Of a stretch of DNA of 64,000 nt, positions 43,750 through 52,600 are shown one piece after another. The DNA comes from an uncultured Psychroserpens sp. (GTDB taxonomy: Bacteria > Bacteroidota > Bacteroidia > Flavobacteriales > Flavobacteriaceae). Both the position numbers and the translations under genes were made by a program. The notes under the pieces were generated by a model. It ran no database searches, was not told the DNA's origin, and saw only the letters and a program-made list of their open reading frames with translations. The stretch covers positions 901,078 to 965,077 of the forward strand of contig CANLEE010000001.1 of the NCBI GenBank assembly GCA_947489585.1. The letters are read 5' to 3'. Every line of letters begins with the position of its first letter. Position 1 is the first letter of the stretch.

Positions 43750-44436
43750 ATGAAACGTATTCTTTTAGCAGAAGATGATTTAGACTTCGGAAATATCCTA
43801 AAACAATATCTTGAAATTTCAGGATATCAAATTACTTGGGCAAAAGATGGAAAAGAAGCTTTAGAAACCTTTAAAAATGGAAGTTTCAATATTTGCGTTT
43901 TTGATGTTATGATGCCAAAAATGGACGGCTTTACTTTAGCCGAAAAAGTGATTGACATAAACCCTGAAACACCTTTCATTTTCTTAACTGCACGAAAGCT
44001 TAAAGCAGATAAAATAAAAGGTTTAAAACTAGGTGCAGATGATTATATTGTTAAGCCGTTTGAAGCCGATGAGCTTGTGCTTCGACTTAATAATATTTTA
44101 AAGCGCACAGAAAAAGCCACAAGTAAATTATCTCAAGAAACAATTATAAATATTAATGATTACACATTTGATACTAGCCGCTTAGAATTATCATGCAAGG
44201 ATTACAAGAAGCAACTCACTCAAAAAGAAGGCGAATTAATTCTCTTCCTTTTCAATCATAAAAATCAACTCTTAAAACGTGAAGATATTCTCAAATCCGT
44301 TTGGGAAAACGATGATTTTTTCTCTGGAAGAAGTATGGACGTATTTATTAGTAGGCTTCGTAAGTATTTTAAATTAGACCCTTCTATATCTATAGAAAGC
44401 ATACGAAATGTAGGTCTAGAATTTAAAGTGCGTTAA
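43750..44436 (+). CDS. OmpR/PhoB-family response regulator
   Basis: This 228-aa protein has a receiver domain with D9/D10, phospho-acceptor D52 (CVFDVMMPKMDG), T80 and K102, joined to a winged-helix Trans_reg_C domain (about 128-228; recognition region SVWENDDFFSGRSMDVFISR, then LRKYF). Proteins of this class bind direct repeats spaced 10-11 bp apart. Such repeats (GGTTAAC) flank its own operon at 42044 and 44453, so those are the likely sites. The trigger sensed by the partner kinase is unknown. Confidence 0.94.
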   Translation: MKRILLAEDDLDFGNILKQYLEISGYQITWAKDGKEALETFKNGSFNICVFDVMMPKMDGFTLAEKVIDINPETPFIFLTARKLKADKIKGLKLGADDYIVKPFEADELVLRLNNILKRTEKATSKLSQETIININDYTFDTSRLELSCKDYKKQLTQKEGELILFLFNHKNQLLKREDILKSVWENDDFFSGRSMDVFISRLRKYFKLDPSISIESIRNVGLEFKVR

Positions 44437-44514
44437 CATAAGTGATCTGGTTGGTTAACGCTAGGTTAACGGCGCTTATTTTCTTTTTTAAACCCTCATC
44501 GTCATCTACATTTG
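44432..44514 (+). promoter_or_regulatory. GGTTAAC operator and promoter of the secreted coiled-coil protein
   Basis: GTTAAC cores lie at 44432, 44454 and 44465, spaced 22 and 11 bp; the last two are full GGTTAAC repeats with an 11-bp step. Exactly 36 bp after the last repeat is TACATTTG (44507-44514), a perfect -7 box. Geometry is the same as at 42044-42105. The first core overlaps the end of the regulator gene. Confidence 0.75.
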
Positions 44515-44542
44515 TACTATTCAATCATTAAAAACGAACAGT

Positions 44543-45175
44543 ATGAATTTTTCAAAATCAAAAGACAGACAAAACAGCATCAGAATAATAGATGTCAAAA
44601 AAGGGCTAAGTCTAGCAATCCTATTTGCTTTTCTTTCAGTATTTACTACTAATGCACAATCTACTCCAGAACCACCAGAGACTCCAAAAACGACAACAAC
44701 CAAAGGGACATCATATTCTATTTCTATTGATAATGACGATGATGTAGCTTCAAACAGCTCTGTATCAATTTCTATTTCAGACGATTCTTATAAGTTTAGA
44801 GCAAGCTATCATAAATCTAAAAATGATGGTGTAAAATCTATCCTTCTAAAGACTTTAGGAAAAAGTAATTTAAATATTAATGGTAACACATATCTATGGT
44901 CTGATAATCAAAATGGAGATGAAGTTTTTGAATGCAAGCTTACAAAAGGCCATTTACGCATGTATTTAGATACTGAAGTTGCATCAAAAGGGTTTTTAGA
45001 TAAAATCAACACACTTGGAAACGATTTAAAATACTATATATCTGGAACAGATCGTAAAAAAGAAGAAGCAAAAAAAGCTGAACGCGCACAACGTGACTTA
45101 GAGAGAGCTCAAAGAGATTTAGAACGTGCAAAACGCGATTTAGAACGTGCAAAACGTAACGCAAAAGATAATTAA
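44543..45175 (+). CDS. Secreted/periplasmic protein with C-terminal heptad repeats, probable regulon member
   Basis: This 210-aa protein has a signal sequence ending ...FTTNAQ near residue 39 (long N-region, so a later start is possible), a Pro/Thr-rich linker and a beta-rich domain of about 110 residues containing many Asp and Ser. Its C-terminus has tandem 7-residue repeats AQRDLER/AKRDLER, predicted as a charged coiled coil. It is driven by a promoter with the same architecture as that of the two-component genes just upstream, so it is probably a target and might feed back on the sensor. No family is recognised. Confidence 0.75.
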   Translation: MNFSKSKDRQNSIRIIDVKKGLSLAILFAFLSVFTTNAQSTPEPPETPKTTTTKGTSYSISIDNDDDVASNSSVSISISDDSYKFRASYHKSKNDGVKSILLKTLGKSNLNINGNTYLWSDNQNGDEVFECKLTKGHLRMYLDTEVASKGFLDKINTLGNDLKYYISGTDRKKEEAKKAERAQRDLERAQRDLERAKRDLERAKRNAKDN

Positions 45176-45239
45176 ACCTAATCAATCAAAAGAATATTCT
45201 ATAATATTCTATAAATTAGCCATTAAATAAACTTATTTA

Positions 45240-46370
45240 ATGGCTTTACTTTTATTATTTGCATTCGTATCTATTTTCTTTTCTTTTTTATGCTCTATTC
45301 TTGAAGCAGTATTATTGAGTGTAACACCAACCTTTATTAATGTTAAGAAAAAGGAAGGTAAAGCATATGCTGAATCGCTTGAAGCTCTTAAAAAAGATGT
45401 AGACAGACCTTTAATTGCTATTCTAACATTAAATACAATTGCGCATACTGTAGGAGCAATTCTGGTTGGTGTACAAGCTAAAGTGGCTTATGCTGAATTA
45501 TATGGTTCTACAACCCGCTCTATTTTTGGTATTGAATTTACCGAAGATTTAATGGTTGGTGTCGTATCTACGATTATGACGATACTCATTTTGGTTGCTT
45601 CAGAAATTATTCCAAAAACTATTGGTGCGACCTACTGGAAACAACTTGCTAACTTTACTACTAAGGCTTTAAAATTTTTAATCATTCCTTTAAAGTATAC
45701 TGGAATTTTATGGATTTTACAGCTCACCACAAAGTTAATTGGAGGCAAAGGGCATCATGGTAGCGTCTTAAGTCGTGAGGATTTCCATGTCATGGCTGAT
45801 ATGGCACATGAAGAAGGCGTGTTTCAAGAAAATGAAAGTAAAATTATTAAAAATCTATTGACGTTTAAAGATGTATTTGCCAAAGATGTTATGACGCCAA
45901 GAACAGTCATGAAAGCTGAAGATGAAAATACAACTGTAGAAGATTTTTTTAATAAGAATATGAACTTGCGTTTTTCAAGAATTCCTATTTATTCTCATAA
46001 CTCAGACAATATTAAAGGCTTGGTTTTAAAAGACGAAGTATTTAAAGAAATGGCTTTAGATAACGGTTCTAAAAAACTATCTGATTTAAAACGACACATC
46101 ATCGTAGTTGCTCGTAATTTGCCTATTCCAAAGTTATTTGAACAATTAGTTGAAAGCAGAAACCATATGGCTTTAGTTGTTGATGAATATGGTTCGGTAA
46201 GTGGTTTAGTGACCATGGAAGATGTTATAGAAACTTTACTTGGGCTAGAAATTATGGACGAGAGTGATAATGTATCAGACCTTCAGCACATGGCGAGAAA
46301 AAGTTGGGAAGCTAGAGCAAAAAAGCTCGGGATTTTAGACGAAAACATATCTAAAGACACCGAAGACTAA
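45240..46370 (+). CDS. CNNM/DUF21 transmembrane and CBS-pair protein (CorC-like)
   Basis: This 376-aa protein has an N-terminal DUF21/CNNM membrane domain (about 1-180, FLCSILEAVLLSVTPTFINV at the start and LVASEIIPKTIGATYWKQ) and a pair of CBS domains (about 200-330, VMTPRTVMKAED and LALVVDEYGSVSGLVTMED as expected). It lacks the C-terminal CorC_HlyC domain found in longer relatives. Homologs export Mg2+ or Co2+ or regulate their flux. The gene overlaps ogt by one base. Confidence 0.9.
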   Translation: MALLLLFAFVSIFFSFLCSILEAVLLSVTPTFINVKKKEGKAYAESLEALKKDVDRPLIAILTLNTIAHTVGAILVGVQAKVAYAELYGSTTRSIFGIEFTEDLMVGVVSTIMTILILVASEIIPKTIGATYWKQLANFTTKALKFLIIPLKYTGILWILQLTTKLIGGKGHHGSVLSREDFHVMADMAHEEGVFQENESKIIKNLLTFKDVFAKDVMTPRTVMKAEDENTTVEDFFNKNMNLRFSRIPIYSHNSDNIKGLVLKDEVFKEMALDNGSKKLSDLKRHIIVVARNLPIPKLFEQLVESRNHMALVVDEYGSVSGLVTMEDVIETLLGLEIMDESDNVSDLQHMARKSWEARAKKLGILDENISKDTED

Positions 46371-46843
46371 TGGAAACTTGTATTATCAAATCACCTTTAG
46401 GGTTCACTAAAATTGTTGGTGATGAAGATGGTATTACTCAGGTTACTGTATTAAATTCTGAAGAAAAAGAAACCGATATTATTCCTAACGAATTAGAAGA
46501 TTGCGTGATTCAACTTCAGGAATATTTTGAAGGCTCGCGTACAAAGTTTGATCTCAAATTAAATCCGCAAGGCACCGATTTTCAAAAGCTTATTTGGACG
46601 CTATTAGAAGAAATTCCATACGGAAAAACCCTATCCTATTTACAATTGTCTAAACGCCTTGGAGATGTTAAAGCCATTCGCGCTGTTGCCAATGCTAATG
46701 GTAAAAATCCATTATGGATTATAGTACCATGCCATCGCGTTATTGGTAGCGATGGAAGTTTAACTGGTTATGCTGGCGGACTTTATAGAAAACAATGGCT
46801 ATTAGAGCATGAAAGTCCATATAAACAACAATCTTTATTTTAA
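46370..46843 (+). CDS. ogt: Methylated-DNA--protein-cysteine S-methyltransferase
   Basis: This 157-aa enzyme removes alkyl groups from O6-alkylguanine and O4-alkylthymine in DNA in a suicidal reaction. The acceptor cysteine is C121 in IVPCHRVIGSDGSLTGYAGG, and the DNA-binding helix with the arginine finger is KAIRAVANANGKNP. The length matches Ogt rather than the two-domain Ada. It overlaps the upstream CNNM gene by one base and the downstream DUF4442 gene by one base. Confidence 0.95.
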   Translation: METCIIKSPLGFTKIVGDEDGITQVTVLNSEEKETDIIPNELEDCVIQLQEYFEGSRTKFDLKLNPQGTDFQKLIWTLLEEIPYGKTLSYLQLSKRLGDVKAIRAVANANGKNPLWIIVPCHRVIGSDGSLTGYAGGLYRKQWLLEHESPYKQQSLF

Positions 46844-47364
46844 TGTATAGAGTTGCCACACGTTTTTTAGAGCGTTTTTTTAAGCCCGCAACGATATACC
46901 GATATGGGTTTAATTGGTCGCCCATGTATCGCCGAACCACGGCGAAAGTTATTGAAGTAAGTGACGATTTACATAAAGTCGTTATTACATTAAAACCCAA
47001 TTGGAAAAATCGAAATTTTGTAGGTACTATTTTTGGAGGAAGCATGCTTTCTGCAACCGATCCGATATACATGATTCAACTTATGAAAATCTTAGGTGAA
47101 GATTATGTGGTTTGGGACAAATCTGTTGAAGCTCATTATAAGCGACCTGGCAAAAGTAGAATTTTTGGTGATTTTATTTTTACTTCCGAAGAGATCAACA
47201 AGATAAAAGACGATGTGTCGCTTAAAAATGAAATTAGTCTTGTCAAAACCATGAGTCTTGTGGATGCAAACCAAAATATTATTGCTACTTTTATTAAAAC
47301 ACTATATATCGCAGATAAACGTTTTTATAAAGAGAAATTAAAACAACGTGGCGCAAATAATTAA
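46843..47364 (+). CDS. DUF4442 hot-dog-fold protein
   Basis: This 173-aa protein resembles DUF4442/YiiD-type hot-dog proteins, related to acyl-CoA thioesterases: NRNFVGTIFGGSMLSATDPI is the conserved glycine-rich helix region, followed by VEAHYKRPGKSRIFGDFIF. No catalytic activity is established for the family. It overlaps ogt by one base, and the following serine hydrolase gene starts close by. Confidence 0.85.
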   Translation: MYRVATRFLERFFKPATIYRYGFNWSPMYRRTTAKVIEVSDDLHKVVITLKPNWKNRNFVGTIFGGSMLSATDPIYMIQLMKILGEDYVVWDKSVEAHYKRPGKSRIFGDFIFTSEEINKIKDDVSLKNEISLVKTMSLVDANQNIIATFIKTLYIADKRFYKEKLKQRGANN

Positions 47365-47374
47365 TTTATTCCCT

Positions 47375-48535
47375 ATGAAATTCTTGAAAAAATTCTTCAA
47401 ATTCTTAGTTATATTTTTCGGTTTACTAATTATTGTATTATACATCACAGATACCGATTACCTCATCAAAGCAGTAAGGACCATTTATATGAAAGGTCAT
47501 ACAACGGCATTTTTAGAAGACTATAAAGAATTTGATAATCAAGCTATTGAAGCTGGAGTATCACAACCTTGGATTAATCACCAAGATTACAATGCTGTAA
47601 CTGTGACTCCAAAGCTCGAAAAAGTTAATCAAGAATGGGGAACCATTGCTTATCTTATTATAAAAAACGATAGTATTTGGTTTGAAAAATATTATGATGG
47701 GTTTAACGAAGATTCAAAATCTAACTCTTTTTCTATGGCGAAAAGTTACGTATCTGGATTAATGGGAAAAGCCATTATGGAGGGTTATATTAAAAACTTA
47801 GATCAGCCTGTTTGTGATTTTCTTCCTGCATTTTGTGAAGGAAAAGCAGCCAAAATGACTGTAGGCGATTTATCATCAATGGCATCTGGAACCAACTGGG
47901 ATGAAGCGTATTATTCACCCTTATCTATCACAACACGTGCTTATTTTGATGATGATTTAGCTAAGGTGATGAACGGTTTGGAAGTAGTTGATGAACCTGG
48001 TCAAGGCTTTAAATATGCTAGTGGTGATACACAAATGCTTGCTATGGTTATTGAAAAGGCTACTGGTAAAAAACTATATGATTATTTTGAAGACAGTTTT
48101 TGGAAGCCTTTAGGTTCTGAAAACTCTACACTATGGCAAGTGGATAGTGAAGGTCATGATTTGGTAAAAGCCTACTGTTGCATTGCAAGTAATGCGAAAG
48201 ATTTTGCACGCTTCGGAAAACTGTATAAAGACTATGGAAAATGGAACGGGCAACAACTTTTGGATTCTGCATTTGTTGCCAAGTCTGTTAGACCAAGATT
48301 TCCAGAAAGCCCAGAATATGGTTATGGTTGGTGGCTACGACGCATGGGGAATAAGTACTTTTTTATGATGCGTGGACATCTTGGACAATATGTCTTTGTT
48401 GAGCCAAATGACAATATTATCATTGTTCGATTAGGGCATCAAAAATCCCCAGATATTGGCACAAAAACCTTTACAGACGATATTGGTTTATATATTGAAG
48501 AAGGTTACAAAATGCTAGGTCAACCGATTAACTAA
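47375..48535 (+). CDS. Beta-lactamase-family serine hydrolase, membrane-anchored
   Basis: This 386-aa protein (counting from ATG 47375) has an N-terminal hydrophobic anchor FKFLVIFFGLLIIVLYIT. The catalytic S-x-x-K is SMAK (about 120-123, in SFSMAKSYVSG), the second motif is YAS in FKYASGDTQ, and a HxG-like GHLGQY occurs near the C-terminus. These are features of class C/esterase relatives rather than true resistance enzymes. The ATG at 47375 is preferred to a GTG at 47348 because the basic leader MKFLKKFF then comes first and the overlap with the previous gene disappears. Confidence 0.88.
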   Translation: MKFLKKFFKFLVIFFGLLIIVLYITDTDYLIKAVRTIYMKGHTTAFLEDYKEFDNQAIEAGVSQPWINHQDYNAVTVTPKLEKVNQEWGTIAYLIIKNDSIWFEKYYDGFNEDSKSNSFSMAKSYVSGLMGKAIMEGYIKNLDQPVCDFLPAFCEGKAAKMTVGDLSSMASGTNWDEAYYSPLSITTRAYFDDDLAKVMNGLEVVDEPGQGFKYASGDTQMLAMVIEKATGKKLYDYFEDSFWKPLGSENSTLWQVDSEGHDLVKAYCCIASNAKDFARFGKLYKDYGKWNGQQLLDSAFVAKSVRPRFPESPEYGYGWWLRRMGNKYFFMMRGHLGQYVFVEPNDNIIIVRLGHQKSPDIGTKTFTDDIGLYIEEGYKMLGQPIN

Positions 48536-48583
48536 GACGTTTCACTCAATTAAAACACGTTTAACTATAAAATAGAATAAGTC

Positions 48584-49297
48584 ATGATTACAAAATTAAA
48601 TATAGAAAATATTCTCTTTTTAGATATTGAGACTGTTCCCGAAACTGAACATTTTTCTGAATTAGATGACACCAAACAAGAACTTTGGGAACATAAATCA
48701 CAATATCAAAGACGTGATGAATTTACAGCAGAAGAATTTTACGAGCGTGCAGGCATTTGGGCTGAGTTTGGGAAAATCATCTGTATTTCGGTTGGGTATT
48801 TCAAAATGGAAGGTGACATAAGGAGCTTTAGAGTAACCTCATTCTATGGAGATGAAGTAAAAATTCTAAAGGATTTCAAAAACTTATTGATTACACATTT
48901 CAGTACAAATAAACATTTACTTTGTGCGCATAATGGAAAGGAATTTGATTTTCCATATATCGCACGACGTATGATCATTCACAATATCGAATTGCCATAT
49001 AAATTGAACCTCTTCGGTAAAAAACCTTGGGAAGTGCCGCATCTAGATACTTTAGAACTCTGGAAATTTGGAGATTATAAAACCTATACGTCATTGAAAC
49101 TATTAACTAATGTTTTAGGCATTCCATCACCAAAAGATGATATCGATGGCAGTGAAGTCTATCGCGTGTATTATAAAGAAAAAGAAGTTGACCGCATTAT
49201 TACCTATTGCGAAAAAGACACCATTGCTGTTGCTCAAATTTTCTTAAGATTACGTGGTGATGAACTATTATATGATAATGAGATTATTCATGTCTAA
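48584..49297 (+). CDS. Predicted 3'-5' exonuclease (DnaQ/PolB-like)
   Basis: This 237-aa protein has the DEDD exonuclease arrangement: Exo I LFLDIETVPE (D14, E16), Exo II LCAHNGKEFDFPYIARRM, and Exo III YCEKDTIAVAQIF near the C-terminus. Such stand-alone proteins, related to the exonuclease domain of family-B polymerases, are common in Bacteroidetes and probably act on DNA ends or RNA. It converges with the next gene, with a 14-bp overlap of the 3' ends. Confidence 0.88.
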   Translation: MITKLNIENILFLDIETVPETEHFSELDDTKQELWEHKSQYQRRDEFTAEEFYERAGIWAEFGKIICISVGYFKMEGDIRSFRVTSFYGDEVKILKDFKNLLITHFSTNKHLLCAHNGKEFDFPYIARRMIIHNIELPYKLNLFGKKPWEVPHLDTLELWKFGDYKTYTSLKLLTNVLGIPSPKDDIDGSEVYRVYYKEKEVDRIITYCEKDTIAVAQIFLRLRGDELLYDNEIIHV

Positions 49298-49691
49298 GCG
49301 ATTTTAATTTCCCTTCAATAATGTCATCAAACTCTGTATTGAAATCTACTGTTCTGCCATCAATCCATAACCCATCTCTAAAAACAAAAGACAAATATGG
49401 CATTACTTTTCCCTTTTTAATAAAAAGGTTATCACCTTCTTCAGGTTTATATTCAAAATCAAAACAATCCCTTTTATTAAGTTCCTCAAATACAAACTCA
49501 TTTGTTAATCCGTTTTCAATATCTGATGACGGCATTATATACCTACCTCTTTCAGTGGGTTCTATATAATTTATAGATTTAAATAACATCCAGGTATAAG
49601 ATATTCCTGTTTTAATTGTGTCTTTTTCAATTGATGAATCACTATCATCATTGCAAATACAGAGTATAAAACCTTTATTAAAATTGCACAT
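49284..49691 (-). CDS. Hypothetical 135-aa protein
   Basis: This soluble protein of unknown family has no signal peptide. It is acidic and strand-rich, with two cysteines early (FILCICNDDSDSS) and a conserved-looking end (YLSFVFRDGLWIDGRTVDFN). It begins 6 bp downstream of the stop of the 1715-aa T9SS protein, on the same strand, and its 3' end overlaps the exonuclease gene. It could be an immunity-like or housekeeping small protein, but nothing in the sequence decides this. Confidence 0.6.
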   Translation of the reverse strand: MCNFNKGFILCICNDDSDSSIEKDTIKTGISYTWMLFKSINYIEPTERGRYIMPSSDIENGLTNEFVFEELNKRDCFDFEYKPEEGDNLFIKKGKVMPYLSFVFRDGLWIDGRTVDFNTEFDDIIEGKLKSLRHE

Positions 49692-49697
49692 GGCTAT

Positions 49698-52600
49698 TTA
49701 ATTAATCACCACTTTTTGAGTTTTCTTCTGGGTGTCATTTTTCAAAGTTGCTATATAAGCACCTGTGGTCATCGATGAGACATCTATACGATGTGTTGTT
49801 TGATTAATATTCAAAGTCATCGTTTTTATAATACGTCCTTGTATATCATAAATCGTTAACTCAGTGTCTTCTAACAATTGTCCTTTTACATACAATAACT
49901 TGGGATCTGTTGTCGTATAAATCTCTAAACGGTTTATATCATTGGAGTTTGTATTCAATGTCTCTTCATTAAATCGTAAGAAGTATCGACCTATGCTGGT
50001 TATATCATCGGTTGGAGTTATCGTATAATCACTATCATTTAATAAGGTAAACGTATTATTGACCGTGTCTTCTAAATACACCTCTACGTTTTCTGGTAAT
50101 GTGCTTGCTGAAATACTAATAGTTATCTGCTGTCCTTGTTCTATATGAACTCCTAAAGGAATCACTGCATTAGACAAGGCATCTAAACCTAAAGATTGTA
50201 TGGCCATATCAATGTCTTGATTCTCTTCTAACAAATGTGAGTATAATGCAAAATCTGATGCGGCTTGATCTCCAAATACACTGGAGTCATAATTAAAATC
50301 CATACCATTAGATGCGTTGTTGGTAAAGTAGAAATCGGTGTTGTAGACCCCTTCGGTAGCATTACTGAGTTCTAACTGTAAGTGCACTATACTAGAACTT
50401 CCATCTTGCCGCCCTTGAATAAAATCATCGGTGTTTCCTATACTTCGCATCGCAGGTGTAAAATCAATACGGCCATTGTTGGTTGCAGATGCCACTAAGA
50501 AACCTTGACCTGGAGTAATAACCGCATTTGGATTGGCATCCAAAAACGCTTGATTCCAAATCGTCCAAACATTAGAACCATTGGCATCATAGCCATAAAC
50601 CCCAGCACTTTGTGTGTCGAATTGAGAACTATTAGCCGCTAGAAAATCAAATAGCCTGATATAAGATGGATAAGGATTACCTACTAAATTCCATTCAGGA
50701 TTAGTAGGGCCGTTGTTAACTATTGGAATACTCACATTTCTGGTATTCACCAATCCTGTAAATGTTAATGTACTTCCGTCTGTCGAAGCAGCTCTATAAC
50801 CTGTTCCTGCATACATTGGTGCAGTTTCTGTATTCGAATACAATAGATACGTGTCTGTGACTTTATCAAATGGACCAAATAAGAATAAGGTATTCCCCGT
50901 ATTGCTCACAATATTTGGATTGTCCGCTCTAAAATCCATAAACGATTCTCCAAAAACCGGTGGCGCAATCAAATCATTGCCTCCTGTACTTGATGTCGTA
51001 TTTGTATGACGCATGTACTGCACATTTCCGACGACTAAATTATTAACAATCAAACTCGCATATTCATTAGAATCAGATTCTAAAACAACATTATCATTGG
51101 TGATTAAATTGGTATTAACCGTTAATGATCTTGATTTTTCAATCACCATATTTGCTCCAGAATTTACTCTAATAGTATTGATTTGAATATCATCAGTTAC
51201 GGTATAAGTACCATCTAAAATAATAGCATTATCGGCTCCTGTGGTTGGTGATGGTGCGTATGGTGTCCAAGCACTACTGGTATAAATTAAGTCATTTGAG
51301 CCTACTAATTTTACCGTATAATCTTCAACTTCACCATATTGAAAGGTTTCACAGGGGTCAGGAATGTCATTCCATTTCAAAGATACTCGCATTCTAGTAT
51401 CTGTTTCCGAAGCACTTAAAGGAATTGTAAAATTGCCACTTACTGGTGTCGTTTGTGTAGGAGCTTCTGTATATACTTGTTCCCCAGCGTCTTCAAAATC
51501 ACCATCATTGTTATAATCAATCCAAACAGAATAACCCTCATTATATGGTGTAGGTGTCCAGGTTGGGGTAATTGTAATTGTATACTCTGTTCCTTTTCTT
51601 AAAGCTGTCGAAAAATTTGTAAAATCTGAATAATTTGATGCTCCAGAAGAGTTATCAATAGTACCTAATTGTATACGACTTATATGTTCATCTGTATCAT
51701 CAGTACTCATTGAATCACAATATGTAGGATTGCTTGGTAGTGTCAATATTGCGACTTCATTACTGTCTTCAGACTCATTCCCGGCAGCATCTTTAGCTTT
51801 AACTTTAAACGCATAAACCGTTTCTGGTGTTAGCCCAGTAACCTGATAAGTTGTTGTTGAAACATTAGTAATTAGTACTGCATCTTGATATATATCATAA
51901 GAGACAATGCCCAAATTATCCGTTGAAGCTTCCCAAGCTAAATCAACCATTGTTGCAGTAATATTACTTGCTAGAAGGTTTAACGGTGTTGTTGGATCCT
52001 CAGTATCTGGTGCTAATGTTGTAATATTTACCGTATTGCTTTGAGGAGAACTATTCCCTGCAGCATCTTTAGCAATGACATAAAAATCATAATTAGTTAA
52101 AGGGTTTAATCCTGTTACTTGGTAAGAAGTCGCTGGTATTGTAGCAATCAAAACTCCGTCCTGATAGACTTCATATTCGGTTACGGCAATATTATCTGTT
52201 GCTGCATCCCAGCTTAAATCCACTGTATTTGCAGTAATATTAATTGCTGCTAAATTTGTTGGTGCGGTTGGTGCTTCGGTATCGGGAATAGCTGCTTCAG
52301 TAAAACCTCCTGTAAACACACCTCTACCATAAGTAGACGCAATAACCATATTATTAGTATCATCTCCACTTACATCCCAATAATCTAGCGCTGTTACACT
52401 TACATCACTCATTCCGTTATAGGATTGCGTCCATGCAGGGGTCGCTGTATCAAAGTTTAAAGTTTGCCAAACACCTAACTGAGTTGCCACAATAGCTTCG
52501 TTGGTGCTCAAAGGGTTTAGAAGAAAATCTCTTACAGGTATATTTGGAAGATCTCCTTCTTTGCTTACCCAAGATGCACCTGCATCTGGCGAATACCAGA

